Source: Phaeobacter sp. J2-8 (GTDB lineage: Bacteria > Pseudomonadota > Alphaproteobacteria > Rhodobacterales > Rhodobacteraceae). Taken from it: a stretch of 64,000 nt of DNA. The stretch is taken from positions 536,001 to 600,000 of the forward strand of contig NZ_JALIEC010000001.1 in the NCBI RefSeq assembly GCF_022867865.1, given 5' to 3'. The translations under genes were made by a program, and so were the position numbers. Shown in pieces: positions 38,078 to 46,763 of the stretch. Position 1 is the stretch's first letter. Every line of letters starts with the position of its first letter. The notes beneath the pieces are model-generated. The model did not search any database. It worked only from the letters and a program-made list of their open reading frames with translations, and was not told where the DNA came from.

Positions 38078-38991
38078 GAAAACGTTCCCTTTTCAAATAT
38101 TTCCGGCACCAGGGCGCCGCGCGCTTGAATGACCTGAGCGGCCAGTGCCATGGCGCGGTCGGCCGCGTCGTCAAGGCTGTGGCCGGTGGCCAGCGACGCC
38201 AGCAGACCGGCGGCAAAGCTGTCGCCGGCGGCGGTGGTGTCGACCGGGGTCACCGATTGCGGTTGATGGGTGGTGGTGCCGGTTTCCTGGCTCCAGACCG
38301 TGAGGGGGTTGCCGCCATCCTTGACCGCGATCAGCGTTGCACCGCCATCGCGATAACGGGTGATGGTGTCTGCCGGGGTCGCATCGCCAAACAGCGCGGT
38401 TTCTTCGTCAAAAGAGGGCAGCACCACATCCGCCACCGAAGCGCCCAGCGTCAGGCCTGCGCGCATCGCCTCTTCGCTGCCCCAGAGTTTGGGGCGCAGA
38501 TTGGTGTCAAAGGCGATCTTTGCCCCCGCCGCCCGTGCCCGTGCCAGAACATCGCAAAAGGTCTGGCGCTGATCGGGGGGCAAAATCGCCAGCGTAATGC
38601 CGGAAAAATGGATGACGTCACGGTCTTTGGTGATCTGTTCCAGCCAGGCCGGGTCTTCTGCCATTGCCCGCGCCGCCGATTGCCCGCGCCAGTAGGAGAA
38701 GCTGCGCTCGCCATCCTGAAGCGAAATCATGTAGAGCCCGACGGTGCGGTCCGCCAGCCGCCGCATGGCCGAGGTGTCGACCCCGTGGCTTTCGATGAAA
38801 GCGGCCATTTCGTTCGACACGGCATCATCGCCAATGCAGGAGCCATAGCCGACGGTCCAATCCTGCGGCAAAAGCTGGCGGGCATACCAGGCGGTGTTAA
38901 AGGTATCACCGGCAAACCCAAGGCGACACAGGTCCCCCTCTGCCGGGGCGATTTCAACCATGCATTCGCCAAGCGCCAAAAAAGAAGCCAT
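38074..38991 (-). CDS. kdgK: PfkB family sugar kinase, probably 2-keto-3-deoxygluconate kinase
   Basis: A 305-residue ribokinase-fold enzyme. Early residues are FLALGECMVEIAP and FAGDTFNTAWYARQL. The PfkB signature 2 is VDTTAAGDSFAAGLLASL with the catalytic Asp. It would phosphorylate 2-keto-3-deoxygluconate to KDPG. No KDPG aldolase is in the window, so the aldol step must be elsewhere. The ATG overlaps the upstream gene's TAA (TAATG), implying tight coupling. The 39057 reading is a longer open frame without family support. Confidence 0.87.
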   Translation of the reverse strand: MASFLALGECMVEIAPAEGDLCRLGFAGDTFNTAWYARQLLPQDWTVGYGSCIGDDAVSNEMAAFIESHGVDTSAMRRLADRTVGLYMISLQDGERSFSYWRGQSAARAMAEDPAWLEQITKDRDVIHFSGITLAILPPDQRQTFCDVLARARAAGAKIAFDTNLRPKLWGSEEAMRAGLTLGASVADVVLPSFDEETALFGDATPADTITRYRDGGATLIAVKDGGNPLTVWSQETGTTTHQPQSVTPVDTTAAGDSFAAGLLASLATGHSLDDAADRAMALAAQVIQARGALVPEIFEKGTFS

Positions 38992-40142
38992 TACAACATC
39001 CCCCGTCCAACCAGATTTCGCATCAGAGCGGCGCTGCCAAAGGTCCATTCGCCGCATTCAGTAGAGAGCCGCACCGTGTTTTTCAGGGCACCAAGCGCGG
39101 GTTCGGTGATTGTGACCACATCGCCGATATGATGGGTAAACCCCTGACCCGGGGCGTCGCGGTCCTTGATCGGGGCGAACATCGTGCCAAGAAACAGGAA
39201 GAAGCCGTCGGGGTATTGGTGGTGGCGTCCGATTGTCTGGCTGACCAACGAGGCCGGATCGCGGCTGATCTTGGTCATGGAGGAAGCGCCATCCATGACA
39301 AAACCATCTTCGCCTTCGACCTTCATGCTCAGCTCGGCGCGGCGCACATCGTCCAGACCGTAGCTGTCATCAAACAGGCGGACAAACGGACCGATCGCAC
39401 AGGAGGCGTTGTTGTCCTTGGCCTTGCCCAGCAGCAGGGCGGAACGGCCCTCGACATCGCGCAGGTTGACGTCATTGCCCAGCGTCGCGCCGCAGATTTC
39501 GCCACGCGAATTGACCGCCAGCACGATTTCGGGTTCCGGGTTGTTCCAGTTCGACACCGGGTGCAGGCCGACGGAGGCACCCCAGCCGACAGCGGCCATG
39601 GGTTGCGATTTGGTGAAGATCTCGGCGTCGGGGCCGATGCCAACCTCAAGGTATTGCGACCAGAGCCCCTCTTTCAGCAACACCGATTTGACCTGCATCG
39701 CCTGATCCGAACCGGGTTCGATGCCCGACAGGCTGTCACCGATCACGGCACCGACCTTGGCACGGATCTGTTGCGCGCGGTCGGCGTCGCCGGCGGCCTG
39801 TTCCTCGATCACGCGTTCGACCATGCTTTCGGCGAAGGTCACGCCAGAGGCCTTGATCGCCTGAAGATCGGCGGGCGCAAGGAAATGCAGGCTGTCGTCA
39901 CCCGCGCCATCGTCCGAGGCGGCCACGAGGTCGGCCAGAGTGGCAATTTCTTCGCCGGTGGTGGCGTGCACATGGGCCGCCGGATCGTCCAGTTCCAACA
40001 GGTCGCGCATGGTGGGCGCAGCCGGGTTGGTGATATCGACAATTGTTTCGCCGCGCAGGGTGACCAGGGCCGGACCGATGCCGGGCCGCCAGACGCGGCC
40101 GACAAATGTCGCTTTGGGATCTGGGTTGGAATGGGGAAGCAT
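38991..40142 (-). CDS. FAH-fold 2-keto-3-deoxy-sugar acid dehydratase (XylX-like)
   Basis: A 383-residue protein of the fumarylacetoacetate hydrolase superfamily, long form. The blocks KASGVTFAESMVERVIEE, LWSQYLEVGIGPDAEIFTKS, GNDVNLRDVEGRSALLLGKA and RHHQYPDGFFLFLGTMFAPI closely resemble Caulobacter XylX, the 2-keto-3-deoxy-D-xylonate dehydratase of the Weimberg pathway, which gives alpha-ketoglutarate semialdehyde. The semialdehyde dehydrogenase at 60765 would take the next step. The family also includes 2,4-diketo hydrolases, so a related C5 or C6 acid remains possible. Confidence 0.82.
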   Translation of the reverse strand: MLPHSNPDPKATFVGRVWRPGIGPALVTLRGETIVDITNPAAPTMRDLLELDDPAAHVHATTGEEIATLADLVAASDDGAGDDSLHFLAPADLQAIKASGVTFAESMVERVIEEQAAGDADRAQQIRAKVGAVIGDSLSGIEPGSDQAMQVKSVLLKEGLWSQYLEVGIGPDAEIFTKSQPMAAVGWGASVGLHPVSNWNNPEPEIVLAVNSRGEICGATLGNDVNLRDVEGRSALLLGKAKDNNASCAIGPFVRLFDDSYGLDDVRRAELSMKVEGEDGFVMDGASSMTKISRDPASLVSQTIGRHHQYPDGFFLFLGTMFAPIKDRDAPGQGFTHHIGDVVTITEPALGALKNTVRLSTECGEWTFGSAALMRNLVGRGML

Positions 40143-40154
40143 CTCGGTCTCCGT

Positions 40155-41534
40155 TCACATGTTGCCCGGCGGCAAAAGCTTGCCGGGGTTCAGGATATTC
40201 TTGGGATCATAGGCGGTTTTGATGGCCCGCATAAAGGCCAGCGCCGGGCCGTGTTCACGCGCCATATAGGCCTGTTTGCCGATGCCGATGCCATGTTCGC
40301 CGGACACTGTGCCGCCCAGGGCCAGCGCCATGTCGTTCAAATCGTTCACGAAACCTTTGACGATTTTCAACGCCTGCGGGTCATCGGGGTCAACGCGCAC
40401 GCCGCAATGGAAGTTGCCGTCGCCGACATGGCCGACAATGGAACAGGTCAGGCCCAGAGCGCGGGATTTCTGTTGCGCGCTGGTCACCGCCTCGGCCAGT
40501 TTCGAAATCGGCACACAGACATCGGTGGACAGCGTCCGCTTGCCCGGCTCCAGCGCCTGGGTGGCGTAATGCGCGCCGTGGCGCATCGCCCACAGCCGGT
40601 TGCGGTCCTCGGGTTTTTCCGCGTGGACAAAGCCGGTCACGCCAAAGTCTTCGGCGATTTCGGCAAAATTGGCGGCCTGTTCGGTCACCGCAGCGGGCGA
40701 GCCGTGAAATTCAAGGAACAGATGTGGTTTTTCCGGCAGACCCGCATTTGCCTGGAGGTTGAAACCGCGCACCATCATTTCGTCCACCAATTCGATCCGC
40801 GCCATGGGAATGCCGGATTGGATGGTCACAATCACGCAGTTCACCGCATCCTCGATACTGTCAAAACGACAGGTCGCGGCGCGGACCGCCTCGGGCTGGC
40901 CCTGAAGCCGCAGGGTGACCTCGGTCAGGATGCCAAGCGTGCCTTCGGAGCCAACCAAAAGGTGGGTCAGATCGTAACCCGTGGCCGATTTGCGCGCCTG
41001 AGAGCCGGTGCGAATGATGCTGCCATCGGCCATCACCGCCTCGAGCGCCAAAACGTTTTCGCGCATGGTGCCATAGCGCACCGCCGTGGTGCCGCTGGCG
41101 CGCGTCGCAGCCATCCCCCCGATCGAGGCATTGGCGCCGGGATCAATCGGGAAAAACAGCCCCGTGGCGCGCAGGTCGGTATTCAGCGCCTCGCGGGTGA
41201 TACCGGGTTGCACCACGCAATTCAGATCCTCGGCATTGATCGCCAGCACCTGATTCATCCGGTTCATGTCCAGACTGATGCCGCCGTGGATCGCCAGATG
41301 CTGCCCCTCAAGCGAGGAGGCCGCGGCAAAGGCCGTGATCGGGCAGTCATGGGTGTTACAGATGCGGACAATCTCGGCCACCTCGGCGGTGGTTTCGGGG
41401 TATGCGACCGCATCCGGCAGGGCCTGGGCATAATATGCTTCGTTTTGCGCATGTTGGTCCAGGTGGCTGTCGGATGTGGCAAGCCGATCCCCCAACAGGG
41501 TGCGTAGCGCGGAAATGGCGGCATCATGGGGCAT
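40155..41534 (-). CDS. FAD-linked oxidase (GlcD/D-lactate dehydrogenase-type)
   Basis: A 459-residue vanillyl-alcohol-oxidase-fold flavoprotein. FAD contacts are in the PITAFAAASSLEGQHLA region and in IDPGANASIGGMAATRASGT. The C-terminal SGEHGIGIGKQAYMAREHGP is typical of GlcD/D-lactate and D-2-hydroxyglutarate dehydrogenases. It oxidises a D-2-hydroxyacid, perhaps glycolate or a hydroxyacid from sugar-acid breakdown. ATG 41534 is chosen. It starts 17 nt after the LysE-type exporter gene. Confidence 0.85.
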   Translation of the reverse strand: MPHDAAISALRTLLGDRLATSDSHLDQHAQNEAYYAQALPDAVAYPETTAEVAEIVRICNTHDCPITAFAAASSLEGQHLAIHGGISLDMNRMNQVLAINAEDLNCVVQPGITREALNTDLRATGLFFPIDPGANASIGGMAATRASGTTAVRYGTMRENVLALEAVMADGSIIRTGSQARKSATGYDLTHLLVGSEGTLGILTEVTLRLQGQPEAVRAATCRFDSIEDAVNCVIVTIQSGIPMARIELVDEMMVRGFNLQANAGLPEKPHLFLEFHGSPAAVTEQAANFAEIAEDFGVTGFVHAEKPEDRNRLWAMRHGAHYATQALEPGKRTLSTDVCVPISKLAEAVTSAQQKSRALGLTCSIVGHVGDGNFHCGVRVDPDDPQALKIVKGFVNDLNDMALALGGTVSGEHGIGIGKQAYMAREHGPALAFMRAIKTAYDPKNILNPGKLLPPGNM

Positions 41535-41551
41535 GTTTGGGTGTACCTTCG

Positions 41552-42154
41552 TCAGTTCAAAAAGCCGGTCGCCGACAGGATGGCCAGCGCAACAACGCCC
41601 AGCATCGCCAACGCCATGGCATAATTTATCATCCGCTGCGTGGTGTCCGGCAGGTTCAGGCGGTGCAATGCCACCCCAGCCCAAAGCCAACCCAAATGGA
41701 GCGGAATCCAGATCGCGTTCATGATCACCAGTTTCACACCGGTTTCAACCGCCAGACTGGCCGGATAGAACGCAAATCCGGTGATCAGGGCGGTGTTGAC
41801 GGCATAGGCCTTTGGGTTGATTGCCTGCAACAACAGGCCAGCGCCGATCCCGGGCGGCGATTTCGCCTCGATAAAGGCAATGCGCGACCCGGCAAAGGCG
41901 ATGCGCCCGGCGAGATACAGCAAGTAAGCGACAGAGGCGATCATCAACACTTCGCGCAGGCCCGGCACCGACAGCACCAGGGCCGCAAGGCCGGTGATCA
42001 CCGCCAGCGCCACAAGGTTGGTGCCAATGCACAGCCCGGTGACATAGGTCAGGCCGGGACGGAACCCATAGGCCGCCCCAACCCCGGCGGTGGACAACAC
42101 GCCGGGGCCGGGGGTGATGATCAGCAACAAGACAGCAGCGGCAAATGTCAGCAT
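41552..42154 (-). CDS. LysE/RhtB family exporter
   Basis: A 200-residue protein with five to six hydrophobic segments. LIITPGPGVLSTAGVGAAYG is the family signature, and RIAFAGSRIAFIEAKSPPG follows. Members export amino acids or small polar compounds. Its ATG overlaps the stop of the zinc dehydrogenase (TGATG), so it belongs to the same operon; a sugar-acid export or waste-relief role can be imagined but not shown. Confidence 0.85.
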   Translation of the reverse strand: MLTFAAAVLLLIITPGPGVLSTAGVGAAYGFRPGLTYVTGLCIGTNLVALAVITGLAALVLSVPGLREVLMIASVAYLLYLAGRIAFAGSRIAFIEAKSPPGIGAGLLLQAINPKAYAVNTALITGFAFYPASLAVETGVKLVIMNAIWIPLHLGWLWAGVALHRLNLPDTTQRMINYAMALAMLGVVALAILSATGFLN

Positions 42155-43185
42155 CAGGCGAAGTCCAGCTGCACTTTCATAGATTGCGATTTGTCGCTGG
42201 CGGTGGCAAAGGCGCTGGCAAATTCGGCCAGCGGGAAGGTATGGGTCAACAGCGGCGCCGGGTCGATCAGACCTTTCTGCATCAGCTGCACCGCCACAGC
42301 GAATTCTTCGTGAAAGCGGAAGGATCCGCGCAGGTCCAGCTCTTTGGCGGTCAGCGCCATCATCGGCAGCGACATGTCACCGGACAGGCCCAGTTGCACG
42401 ATGATGCCGCGCGGGCGCAGCGCCGCGATGCCGGCGGCCAGTGCCGGTTGCGCGCCGGAACATTCAAACAATACGTCCAGTTGGCCTTTGCCGGTGCAAT
42501 AGGGGGCCAGCGCATCGGGGGTTTCCAGGGTGTTCAGCACCACATCGGCCCCGGCGGATTTGGCGAACGTCAATGCCGGTGCGGTGATGTCACAGGCGAT
42601 GATCTCTGCGGCGCCCGCCCGACGGGCCGCCATGATCGCCAGAACGCCGATCGGGCCACAGCCGGTGATCAACACCCGCCGCCCCAGCATTTCACCGGCA
42701 CGGCGCACGGCGTGCAAGCCAACCGAAAGCGGCTCTGCCATCGCGGCCTGGGCCGGGGTCAGACCATGGGCGGGCACGCATTGGCTTGCCTTGGCGACCA
42801 GCATCTCGCGGAAGGCGCCCTGAATATGGGGGAATGGCATCGCCGAGCCATAAAACGCCATGTTCAGACATTGATTGGCCAATCCGCGCTGGCATTCGCT
42901 ACAGGTGCCACAGGGCCGCGACGGCGACACAGCCACCAGATCGCCCTCTTGCAACCCGGTGACCCCGGCACCAAGCGCGGCAACAACGCCGGACACTTCA
43001 TGCCCAAGCACCATGGGTTCGCGCAGCCGCACCGGGCCGAAACCGCCGTGATTGAAATAATGAAGGTCAGAGCCGCAAATGCCGCCCCGCGCCAGTTTGA
43101 CACTGACCTCGCCCTCGCCCGGCGTTGTTTCGTCAAATGAGGATAGCCGCAGATCATGCGCCCCATGGGCAAATAGTGCCTTCAT
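42154..43185 (-). CDS. zinc-dependent alcohol dehydrogenase, L-idonate 5-dehydrogenase-like
   Basis: A 343-residue medium-chain dehydrogenase. The catalytic zinc region is GGICGSDLHYFNHGGFGPV with HEVSGVVAALG; the structural zinc cysteines are in PCGTCSECQRGLANQC. The Rossmann motif is GCGPIGVLAIMAARRAG. The shape fits L-idonate 5-dehydrogenase and polyol dehydrogenases. Its divergent neighbour is a gluconate 5-dehydrogenase-like SDR: together they would interconvert L-idonate, 5-keto-gluconate and gluconate. GAGGGAAGAG precedes the ATG. Confidence 0.87.
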   Translation of the reverse strand: MKALFAHGAHDLRLSSFDETTPGEGEVSVKLARGGICGSDLHYFNHGGFGPVRLREPMVLGHEVSGVVAALGAGVTGLQEGDLVAVSPSRPCGTCSECQRGLANQCLNMAFYGSAMPFPHIQGAFREMLVAKASQCVPAHGLTPAQAAMAEPLSVGLHAVRRAGEMLGRRVLITGCGPIGVLAIMAARRAGAAEIIACDITAPALTFAKSAGADVVLNTLETPDALAPYCTGKGQLDVLFECSGAQPALAAGIAALRPRGIIVQLGLSGDMSLPMMALTAKELDLRGSFRFHEEFAVAVQLMQKGLIDPAPLLTHTFPLAEFASAFATASDKSQSMKVQLDFA

Positions 43186-43245
43186 CTCTTCCCTCGAAAG
43201 TTGATTTTCGCGATGCGCGGATGGCACCTTGATTCGACGCCAGAA

Positions 43246-43255
43246 TGGTATACCA
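43246..43255. promoter_or_regulatory. GGTATACC operator 2
   Basis: Perfect palindrome TGGTATACCA (AATGGTATACCATTTT) in the divergent spacer between the zinc dehydrogenase operon and the SDR gene. Confidence 0.72.
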
Positions 43256-43334
43256 TTTTCCATGAAGCGGGTCTTGGCCCGGATTGTCAACCGCGTCGGC
43301 TTGTGCGGTGGGCAGATTGGACTTGGGAGAATAC

Positions 43335-44096
43335 ATGTCACTTTTCGACCTGACGGGCCGGACGGCCTTGATTACCGGCTCTTCGCTGGGGATTGGCAAT
43401 GCGCTGGCAAAGGGGCTGGCGGAGGCGGGCGCGCGTATCGTGATGAATGCGCGCAACGCCGACAGGCTGGCGGAGGCGGCGGATACACTGCGCGCCACCG
43501 GGGCCACCGTTGATACGCTGGCCTTTGATGTCACCGATGCCAAGGCGCTGGGCGCGGCGATTGATGCCTATGAGGGCGAAGTCGGCGCAATCGACATTCT
43601 GATCAACAATGCCGGCATGCAGCACCGCACCCCGCTGGAGGATTTTCCGCCAGAGATGTTCGACAAGCTGATGCTGACGAATGTGAATTCGGCGTTTTAT
43701 GTGGGCCAGGCGGTCGCGCGGCACATGATCACCCGCAAGGCCGGCAAGATCATCAATATCGCCAGCGTTCAGGCGGCTTTGGCACGTCCCGGCATTGCGC
43801 CCTATACCGCAACAAAGGGCGCGATTGCCAATCTGACCAAGGGTATGGCCACCGATTGGGCCAAATACGGGCTGAACTGCAATGCGATTGCACCGGGGTA
43901 TTTCGACACGCCGCTGAACGCCGCACTGGTGGCGGACCCCGAGTTTTCCGCATGGTTGGAAAAACGCACGCCCGCCGGGCGCTGGGGCCAGGTTGAGGAA
44001 TTGGTTGGCGCGGCGGTGTTCCTGTCGTCCCCGGCGGCCAGTTTTGTGAACGGCCATACGCTTTATGTCGATGGCGGAATTACAGCCAGCCTGTAA
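43335..44096 (+). CDS. SDR family oxidoreductase, gluconate 5-dehydrogenase-like
   Basis: A 253-residue classical SDR. It has LITGSSLGIGNALAKGLAEAG, NNAG (NNAGMQHRTPLED), and the catalytic YTATKGAI. The N-terminus SLFDLTGRTALITGSS is typical of IdnO/gluconate 5-dehydrogenase. A GGGAG site precedes the ATG. It is followed 29 nt on by the hydroxyacid dehydrogenase gene. Confidence 0.87.
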   Translation: MSLFDLTGRTALITGSSLGIGNALAKGLAEAGARIVMNARNADRLAEAADTLRATGATVDTLAFDVTDAKALGAAIDAYEGEVGAIDILINNAGMQHRTPLEDFPPEMFDKLMLTNVNSAFYVGQAVARHMITRKAGKIINIASVQAALARPGIAPYTATKGAIANLTKGMATDWAKYGLNCNAIAPGYFDTPLNAALVADPEFSAWLEKRTPAGRWGQVEELVGAAVFLSSPAASFVNGHTLYVDGGITASL

Positions 44097-44125
44097 CAGC
44101 TGGATCATTTCAGGAGGATTTGACG

Positions 44126-45043
44126 ATGACGAAACCTGTTATCGGCTTTATCGGGGTTGGCCTGATGGGCCACGGTATGGCCAAGAATATTCTTGAGGGC
44201 GGTTATTCACTGGTGATCAAAGGCAACCGCAACCGTGTGCCGGTGGACGATCTGGTTGCACGTGGCGCCACCGAAGTGGCCACCCCGCGCGAGATGGCGG
44301 CGGCCTGTGACATCATCCATATCTGTCTGTCGAACTCACCGCAGGTGGAAAGCGTGATGCAGGGCGAGGACGGGATCCTGGCGGGGATGAAACCCGGTCT
44401 GATCGTGATCGACGCCACCACCGCTGACCCTGTGTCGACGATGAAATTGGCCGCAGAGTTGAAAGCCAAGGGCGGTGCCATGGTGGATGCGCCGCTGGGC
44501 CGCACGCCAAAAGAGGCAGAGTCGGGCGAATTGGATGTCATGGTGGGCTGTGACGATGAAAACTGGGACGATGTGCGTCCGTTGATCGAATGCTGGGGCG
44601 GCAATATCAACCGCATCGGCCCGGTGGGCAGCGGTCACAAGATGAAGCTGATCATGAATTTCATCTCGATGGGCTATGCATCGCTTTATGCCGAGGCGAC
44701 CGTTCTGGCGGCCAAGGTTGGCGTCAGCCCGCAAAACGTCCAGCAGGTGATCGGCACGTCGCGGCTGGGCAACGGCTTTTTCGACACCTTCATGAAATAC
44801 ACCGTCGGCCGGGATCGTGACGCCCATAAATTTGCCATCGCAAATGCCAACAAGGATGTGCGTTACGTCAACAACATGGCCAATGATGCCGGGGTGATGA
44901 ATGTCATGGCCTCCGCGGTGAAGCACTATTTCACCCATATCGAAGCCTCGGGCCATGGCGGTGATTATGTTCCGATGATCAGCGATCATATTGCACGGCT
45001 GAACGGCATGGACATGGCGGAAGAGGTCAAAAAAGGCGCCTAG
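44126..45043 (+). CDS. 3-hydroxyisobutyrate/tartronate-semialdehyde reductase family dehydrogenase
   Basis: A 305-residue beta-hydroxyacid dehydrogenase. The signature is VIGFIGVGLMGHGMAKNIL, the substrate-binding block DAPLGRTPKEAESGELDVMVG, and the catalytic Lys region GSGHKMKLIMNFIS. In sugar-acid clusters such enzymes act as tartronate semialdehyde reductase or similar. A perfect AGGAGG site lies 8 nt before the ATG. Confidence 0.87.
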   Translation: MTKPVIGFIGVGLMGHGMAKNILEGGYSLVIKGNRNRVPVDDLVARGATEVATPREMAAACDIIHICLSNSPQVESVMQGEDGILAGMKPGLIVIDATTADPVSTMKLAAELKAKGGAMVDAPLGRTPKEAESGELDVMVGCDDENWDDVRPLIECWGGNINRIGPVGSGHKMKLIMNFISMGYASLYAEATVLAAKVGVSPQNVQQVIGTSRLGNGFFDTFMKYTVGRDRDAHKFAIANANKDVRYVNNMANDAGVMNVMASAVKHYFTHIEASGHGGDYVPMISDHIARLNGMDMAEEVKKGA

Positions 45044-45070
45044 CCTGAGCGCCCTTATCCGCCTTTGCAG

Positions 45071-45098
45071 GCGTCTGCGGGTGTCGGCCCGCAGATGC
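45071..45098. terminator. hairpin between convergent genes
   Basis: GCGTCTGCGGG / CCCGCAGATGC (11 bp, one G-U) with a TGTCGG loop. Confidence 0.65.
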
Positions 45099-45100
45099 AT

Positions 45101-45424
45101 TCACCCCAGCAGGAACTGTAGCGCATAGAGCGTGCCCATCCCGGCCACAATCGCGCCCACAACCGACACCCGCATCCCAATCACAAAGGCCGCCAAAGCG
45201 GCAATGACGCGCACGGGATCGGTGACGCCGCCGGTTGCCTCTGGCCACAGGACCAAAGGGGTGACCAGCGCCGGAAACACCGCAACGCCGACATATTTCA
45301 GATGCAACAGCGCCCAATCCGGCAAGGTGCGCCCGCCAAACAGGCCGAGAAAGGAAAACCGGATCAAAAACGTCCCGATGCCAAGACAGATGGTCAGAGC
45401 CCAGAAGGCGGTATCGGAAATCAT
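45101..45424 (-). CDS. azlD: AzlD family branched-chain amino acid exporter subunit
   Basis: A 107-residue protein with four hydrophobic segments and the family start AFWALTICLGIGTFLIRFSFL. It is always paired with AzlC, and here it overlaps azlC by 4 nt. In Bacillus AzlCD exports branched-chain amino acids and analogues. Confidence 0.85.
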   Translation of the reverse strand: MISDTAFWALTICLGIGTFLIRFSFLGLFGGRTLPDWALLHLKYVGVAVFPALVTPLVLWPEATGGVTDPVRVIAALAAFVIGMRVSVVGAIVAGMGTLYALQFLLG

Positions 45425-46134
45425 GTGACATCCTTTGGCTTGCGCCGTTTCAGGAACAACTCTGCCTGCGCCCCGGCCATCATCGCCAGAAGCGCCGCAA
45501 CGATCAGTCCCAGGCTCCAGGGCAGGCCGGAAAACACCACCGAAGCCAGTGCCGCCACGGCCGCCGCAATCACATGCGGCAGCGAGCGGATCAGCGGCGC
45601 GGTCAAGGCAATGAAGCAGATCGGCACCGCGAAATCCAGCGACAGCGCCGGGGGAATGGCCTGTCCCAGCAGCGCGCCGATCAGGGTGCAGCCATACCAG
45701 AACGGACAGATCAGCATCATGCAGCCGAAGTAGTAGGCGACCTTGTTTGTCTGTGACATCAAGGGGTTGTCTTCGTAATGTTTGACCGCAACGGCAAAGG
45801 CCTGATCGACCATCAAATAGGCCATCAACGCCCGTGTCCCCAGCCGCGCGTGGCCGATATGCGGCACCAGAGCGGCGGAATACATCGCCATGCGCAGATT
45901 GACCGCCAGCGCCGCCAACAGGGCGATGAACACCGGGGCCTGATCCTGAAGCAGGGCGAGGGCGGTGAATTGCGACGCGCCGGCAATCACCAGCACCGAC
46001 ATAGACATGGTTTGCAGGATGTCCAACCCGGCATCGCGTGCCACCACACCAAACAAAATGGAATAGGGTATAACGATCAGGGTGAAGGGCGCACAGTCAA
46101 TATAGCCGCGCCAGAATGCCGCCCGCGGCGTCAT
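45421..46134 (-). CDS. azlC: AzlC family branched-chain amino acid exporter subunit
   Basis: A 237-residue protein with about seven hydrophobic segments. The ATG at 46134 gives MTPRAAFWRGYIDCAPFTLI, a typical AzlC start; earlier codons have no family character. GASQFTALALLQDQAPVF and LVPHIGHARLGTRALMAYLM are conserved blocks. The gene shares a strand with the exported protein gene upstream and may be in the regulon because of operator 3. Confidence 0.85.
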   Translation of the reverse strand: MTPRAAFWRGYIDCAPFTLIVIPYSILFGVVARDAGLDILQTMSMSVLVIAGASQFTALALLQDQAPVFIALLAALAVNLRMAMYSAALVPHIGHARLGTRALMAYLMVDQAFAVAVKHYEDNPLMSQTNKVAYYFGCMMLICPFWYGCTLIGALLGQAIPPALSLDFAVPICFIALTAPLIRSLPHVIAAAVAALASVVFSGLPWSLGLIVAALLAMMAGAQAELFLKRRKPKDVT

Positions 46135-46620
46135 CGGAGGCCGCGCGATTGCAGGCGCAATTTGGCATAGGACAGCCCCATGGTGGTGGCGGTACAGGTG
46201 GATTTCTGGACATTGATCCTCTCGCTGCTGGTGTCCCCCAGCAGGGCCAGTTCCTGGACCCGGTCGCATTGCAGAAGACCCGAAAGCACATCGTATTTGA
46301 CTTCGATCTCGGCAATATCGGCGATTTGCGTCTGATCGGTGTCCTGCACCTTTGTGCGGATGTCGGCCAATGTGGTGCGGATTGCTTCGGACCAGATGTC
46401 ATTGGTTTTGACCAGACAAAGGGTGGCCGCCGCCGGGGCCTTTTCCGCCTGATAATTGCTGCATTCCGATTGTTCGGCCTGGACACAGGCCAGCGCGGGG
46501 GCATTGGCCGCGATCTGGGCCTCAAGGCATTGATGAAAATTGTCGAGATTGACCTCGGCCTGTCGGCCCCGCCAAAAAGGCGACAAGACCTAGCCCCCGA
46601 AATAGTGCTGAAACTGCCAT
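46131..46620 (-). CDS. exported cysteine-containing protein, frameshifted within the signal peptide
   Basis: An ATG at 46620 with a strong AGAGGAG site gives a signal peptide (MAVSALFRGLGLVAFLAGP). An extra base in the CCCC run near 46564-46570 then shifts the frame. In the correct frame the mature part reads NLDNFHQCLEAQIAANAPAL. It has five further cysteines after the first (ACVQ, ECSN, LCLV, QCDR, TCTA) and ends RLQSRGLR. It looks remotely like LprI-type lysozyme-inhibitor proteins, but I cannot confirm that. Confidence 0.6.
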
Positions 46621-46673
46621 TGGCGTGCTCCTCTGCCAAAACGGACGTTGTGCCGCCGAATTGCTCTTGCATT

Positions 46674-46683
46674 TGGTATACCA
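46674..46683. promoter_or_regulatory. GGTATACC operator 3
   Basis: Perfect palindrome, with extended symmetry ATTTGGTATACCAAAT, in the divergent spacer between the exported protein gene and the IlvD/Edd dehydratase. Confidence 0.72.
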
Positions 46684-46763
46684 AATGTCGAAGTTGTCAC
46701 AAGACCGGAGTCGCGTTGTGACGAACTCTGGAATGAAGCCAGACCTATTGGGAGGATCAAGCC

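Noticed and set aside
39129..41507. 792-codon plus-strand ORF across the FAH and FAD-oxidase genes
   Set aside because: Antisense to two well recognised genes; open only because of high GC.
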